DNA from: CAYFVU01 sp964346645
GTDB taxonomy: Bacteria; Spirochaetota; Spirochaetia; DSM-16054; Sediminispirochaetaceae
Reading direction: 5' to 3'
NCBI GenBank assembly: GCA_964346645.1
Contig: CAYFVU010000056.1
Span: forward strand, 1-22,320
DNA length: 22,320 nt
Shown here: piece after piece, positions 20,413-22,320 of the stretch
How the letters are laid out: the number at the start of each line of letters is the position of its first letter
Position numbering within the stretch: position 1 is the stretch's first letter
Notes under the pieces: generated by a model
Seen by the model: the letters and a program-made list of their open reading frames with translations, nothing else
Told to the model about the DNA's origin: nothing
Database searches by the model: none
Translations under genes and position numbers: made by a program

Positions 20413-21789
20413 TTAGGAGCGGAAGTACTTGTCTTCGTACTCTCTGAGCATCTTGAATACCACGCCGCTCAGTGCTACCAGTGCAATGAGGTTCGGCAGA
20501 ATCATGAGGCCGTTGAAGGCATCGGAGAGGCTCCATACGAAGTCGAGAGTTGCGAAGGAGCCGAAGAATACCAGCAGAACCCACAGGTACTTGTAGTAGG
20601 ATGCGATCTTCGCACCGGTGATAAACTCGAGGGACTTGTAGCCGTAGTAGTACCAGGTGAGAATGGTGGTAAATGCGAAGAGCAGCAGTCCGAAGGAGAC
20701 GATGAACTGCCCTATTCCTCCGGGAAGCGCCATGTTGTAGGCCGTGGAGGTGAGGGAGGCGCCGTCGAGGTTGTTCAGGACCTGCATTCTTCCGTTCTCG
20801 GCGATCTTGATGACCGGAGAGATGAAGATAACCAGTGCGGTCATGGTACAGACGACGATGGTGTCGAGGAAGGAGCCGAGGGATGCGATGAGACCCTGTC
20901 GGACGGGGTCTTCGGTCTGAGCTGCCGCGTGTGCGATAGGCGCACTTCCGAGTCCGGCTTCGTTCGAGAAGACACCGCGGGCGACACCATAGCGGACTAC
21001 CGCGCCGAGGAAACCACCTGCGACCGCACGCCCGTTAAAGGCGTTGCCGAAGATCCAGCCGAAAGCTCTCGGCAGGAACTCGATGTTGGCGAAGATGACG
21101 AAGAGGGAGCCGAGCACGTAGATGACCGCCATGAAGGGGACGAGTCTCTCGGCTACCGCCGCGATTCGCTTGATTCCTCCGATAACGACCAGACCGACGA
21201 GTATGGCCACGATCAGACCGGAGATCCACTCGGAAACGCCGGTAGCGGTGAACATGGCGTCTGCGATGGCGTTGCTCTGCACCATGTTGCCGATGCCGAA
21301 GGAGGCGACGAAGGCAAAGAGGGCGAAGAGCCAGCCGAGCCACTTCCAGTTGCCGCCGTAGCGTTCCTCCATACCGACACTCGCGTAGTACATCGGTCCA
21401 CCGGCCTTCTCACCGAACTCGTCGGTGGTTCTGTATCTAACGGCGAGGACCGCCTCGGCGAACTTTATGGCACCGCCGAAGACTGCGGTGACCCACATCC
21501 AGAAGACGGCTCCGGGACCACCTGCTGCAATAGCGGTTGCCACACCGCCGATGTTACCGGTACCGATGGTGGCCGACAGGGTGGTCATGAGCGCGGCGAA
21601 CGGATTGATGTCTCCTTCGCCGGTTACGTCTTTGGAGAACAGGTACTTGAATGCCTTACCGATTCTGCGGTACTGGACTATCTTCGTACCGATGGTAAGT
21701 GTGATTCCCGCAATGAAGAGGATGGTAATGATTACCGGACCCCATGCGAAAGAACCCGCTGCATTAACAGCATTTGTAATAGCTTGCAT
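20413..21789 (-). CDS. Alanine/glycine:cation symporter, AGCS family
   Basis: This 458-residue inner-membrane protein has about 11 hydrophobic helices. AGCS family marks are clear: FAALMTTLSATIGTGNIGGVATAI (about 64-87), GGPGAVFWMWVTAVFGG, the GGPMYYAS segment, and ARGVFSNEAGLGSAPIAHAAA (about 266-286). The family imports alanine or glycine with sodium or protons. ATG 21789 has AAAAGGGG six bases upstream, preceded by a leader of about 185 bases with a predicted promoter, an AT-rich inverted repeat and an unused strong ribosome binding site. Alanine dehydrogenase lies upstream on the same strand, and alanine racemase lies opposite, which supports alanine as the substrate; that is inference. 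Confidence 0.95.
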   Translation of the reverse strand: MQAITNAVNAAGSFAWGPVIITILFIAGITLTIGTKIVQYRRIGKAFKYLFSKDVTGEGDINPFAALMTTLSATIGTGNIGGVATAIAAGGPGAVFWMWVTAVFGGAIKFAEAVLAVRYRTTDEFGEKAGGPMYYASVGMEERYGGNWKWLGWLFALFAFVASFGIGNMVQSNAIADAMFTATGVSEWISGLIVAILVGLVVIGGIKRIAAVAERLVPFMAVIYVLGSLFVIFANIEFLPRAFGWIFGNAFNGRAVAGGFLGAVVRYGVARGVFSNEAGLGSAPIAHAAAQTEDPVRQGLIASLGSFLDTIVVCTMTALVIFISPVIKIAENGRMQVLNNLDGASLTSTAYNMALPGGIGQFIVSFGLLLFAFTTILTWYYYGYKSLEFITGAKIASYYKYLWVLLVFFGSFATLDFVWSLSDAFNGLMILPNLIALVALSGVVFKMLREYEDKYFRS

Positions 21790-21956
21790 TGTAAACCCCT
21801 TTTCTCAAAAATTTTTACTTACAAACGATCTCTGATGAAAAATCCAAAAACAGAAATGTGGTTGAGAACGTTGATCTTTCTCTCTTCTCTACCGCCACCT
21901 CCTTATAGCCAGATTTTGATTCTATCGAATGTTACTTTTTTCATGCCTCCTGCCAA

Positions 21957-21982
21957 TTTATATATACCTAAATATATATAAA
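21957..21982. promoter_or_regulatory. AT-rich inverted repeat at the predicted symporter transcription start
   Basis: TTTATATATA (21957-21966) and TATATATAAA (21973-21982) are perfect 10-bp inverted arms around CCTAAA. They begin directly downstream of the predicted -10 box, so they could be an operator or a weak 5' stem-loop of the mRNA. Simple AT-richness is an alternative. Confidence 0.5.
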
Positions 21983-22011
21983 ATGGTATTATGGCTTTCT
22001 GAATTCGTCAA
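21983..22011 (-). promoter_or_regulatory. Predicted promoter of the AGCS symporter gene
   Basis: On the minus strand TTGACG (22006-22011) and TACCAT (21983-21988) are spaced by exactly 17 bases, giving a leader of about 185 bases before the start codon. Confidence 0.6.
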
Positions 22012-22042
22012 ATTCTTTTTTCCTTTTTTGCCTCAAACCGTG

Positions 22043-22067
22043 AAAAAGCCCTCTTTTACCTCAGAGG
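22043..22067 (-). terminator. Weak candidate terminator of alanine dehydrogenase
   Basis: On the minus strand CCTCT (22063-22067) can pair with AGAGG (22050-22054), followed by GC and five T (22047-22043). The stem overlaps the stop codon and is only 5 bp long with an 8-nt loop, so this is a weak call. Confidence 0.35.
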
Positions 22068-22320
22068 ACCTCGTCGACCGGCGTGTAATCCATGCCGAAT
22101 GCCTCGGCAACCGCCTCGTAGGTCAGCTTGCCGTTGTAGAGGTTGATGCCCATCTTCAGTGCTTCGCTCTCCTTTGCCGCCGCCTCGAGCCCCTTGTTTG
22201 CGATCTGCAGGCCGTACTTCAAGGTCGCACTGGTGAGAGCCATAGTAGAGGTGCGTGCGACGGCTCCCGGCATGTTCGCCACGCAGTAGTGGACCACATC
22301 GTGGACGGTAAAGACCGGCT
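22061..22320 (-). CDS. ald: Alanine dehydrogenase, C-terminal part (runs off the window)
   Basis: The visible 85 residues are the C-terminus of an L-alanine dehydrogenase. They include PVFTVHDVVHYCVANMPGAVARTST, then MALTSATLKYGL, IANKG and the closing KMGINLYNGKLTYEAVAEAF segment. The enzyme oxidatively deaminates L-alanine to pyruvate with NAD. The frame is open through the right edge of the window, so the start and the nucleotide-binding domain lie outside it; the internal GTG at 22297 is not a start. It lies upstream of the alanine symporter in the same direction, although the symporter has its own predicted promoter. Confidence 0.95.
   Translation of the reverse strand, partial: PVFTVHDVVHYCVANMPGAVARTSTMALTSATLKYGLQIANKGLEAAAKESEALKMGINLYNGKLTYEAVAEAFGMDYTPVDEVL

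Noticed and set aside
20386..21981. 531-codon plus-strand open frame opposite the symporter
   Set aside because: It is the antisense of the AGCS gene, with a Gly/Asp/Glu-rich, domain-free translation and no ribosome binding site; the minus strand carries a clear family.
21790..21982. Glycine riboswitch before the symporter
   Set aside because: AGCS genes often have one, but the conserved core segments of that riboswitch were not found in this AT-rich leader.

Overview
The window looks like a draft-genome or metagenome scaffold of a Gram-negative bacterium, moderately GC-rich, most plausibly a free-living spirochaete. That placement is inference: no rRNA or other taxonomic marker is present. 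It rests on the mix of a stand-alone RRM RNA-binding protein, several lipoproteins, an outer-membrane-type protein, a 7TM-PAS-GGDEF cyclase, a class III cyclase with a cyclic-nucleotide-binding protein, and an AGCS alanine symporter. Most genes have clear purine-rich ribosome binding sites, which let many starts be corrected inward. A 100-N scaffold gap at 2106-2205 is flanked by identical 55-bp sequences and is probably an assembly artefact.

Layout. 1-2740: RRM protein with a strong terminator, a class I/II aminotransferase, pterin carbinolamine dehydratase (minus), the gap, and an OsmC-family protein (minus). 3040-5629 (minus): diguanylate cyclase followed by an FkbM-type methyltransferase carrying a repeat-containing insertion. 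5805-7926 (plus): a short ResB-like protein and a NOX/ferric-reductase-like flavocytochrome overlapping by 8 nt. 8017-10873 (minus): a putative outer-membrane protein, a class III adenylate cyclase with a periplasmic CxxCH haem motif, and a cytochrome P460-like lipoprotein, tightly packed. 11060-11866 (plus): a cyclic-nucleotide-binding protein divergent from that operon. Taken together, 5805-11866 reads as a haem/redox and cAMP-signalling region.

11716-15743 (minus) is a five-gene operon: CstA transporter, a small conserved-looking protein, a single-domain ArsA/Get3-type ATPase, a single-span membrane protein of unknown function, and a MIP18/DUF59-like protein with a CxxC. 15841-17438 (minus): an acidic lipoprotein and a DUF3592-like membrane protein. 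17536-18358: CsaA, a 5'-truncated GNAT acetyltransferase remnant, and a 66-residue protein. 18530-22320: alanine racemase with a small helical protein (plus), then an alanine/glycine:cation symporter and the C-terminus of alanine dehydrogenase (minus). Together these last genes form an alanine uptake, racemisation and deamination locus.

The two most noteworthy systems are the haem-sensing cyclase neighbourhood (5805-11866) and the ArsA-type ATPase operon (11716-15743). Both proposals are inferences from domain content and gene order. No rRNA, tRNA, CRISPR array, transposase or phage gene was seen.
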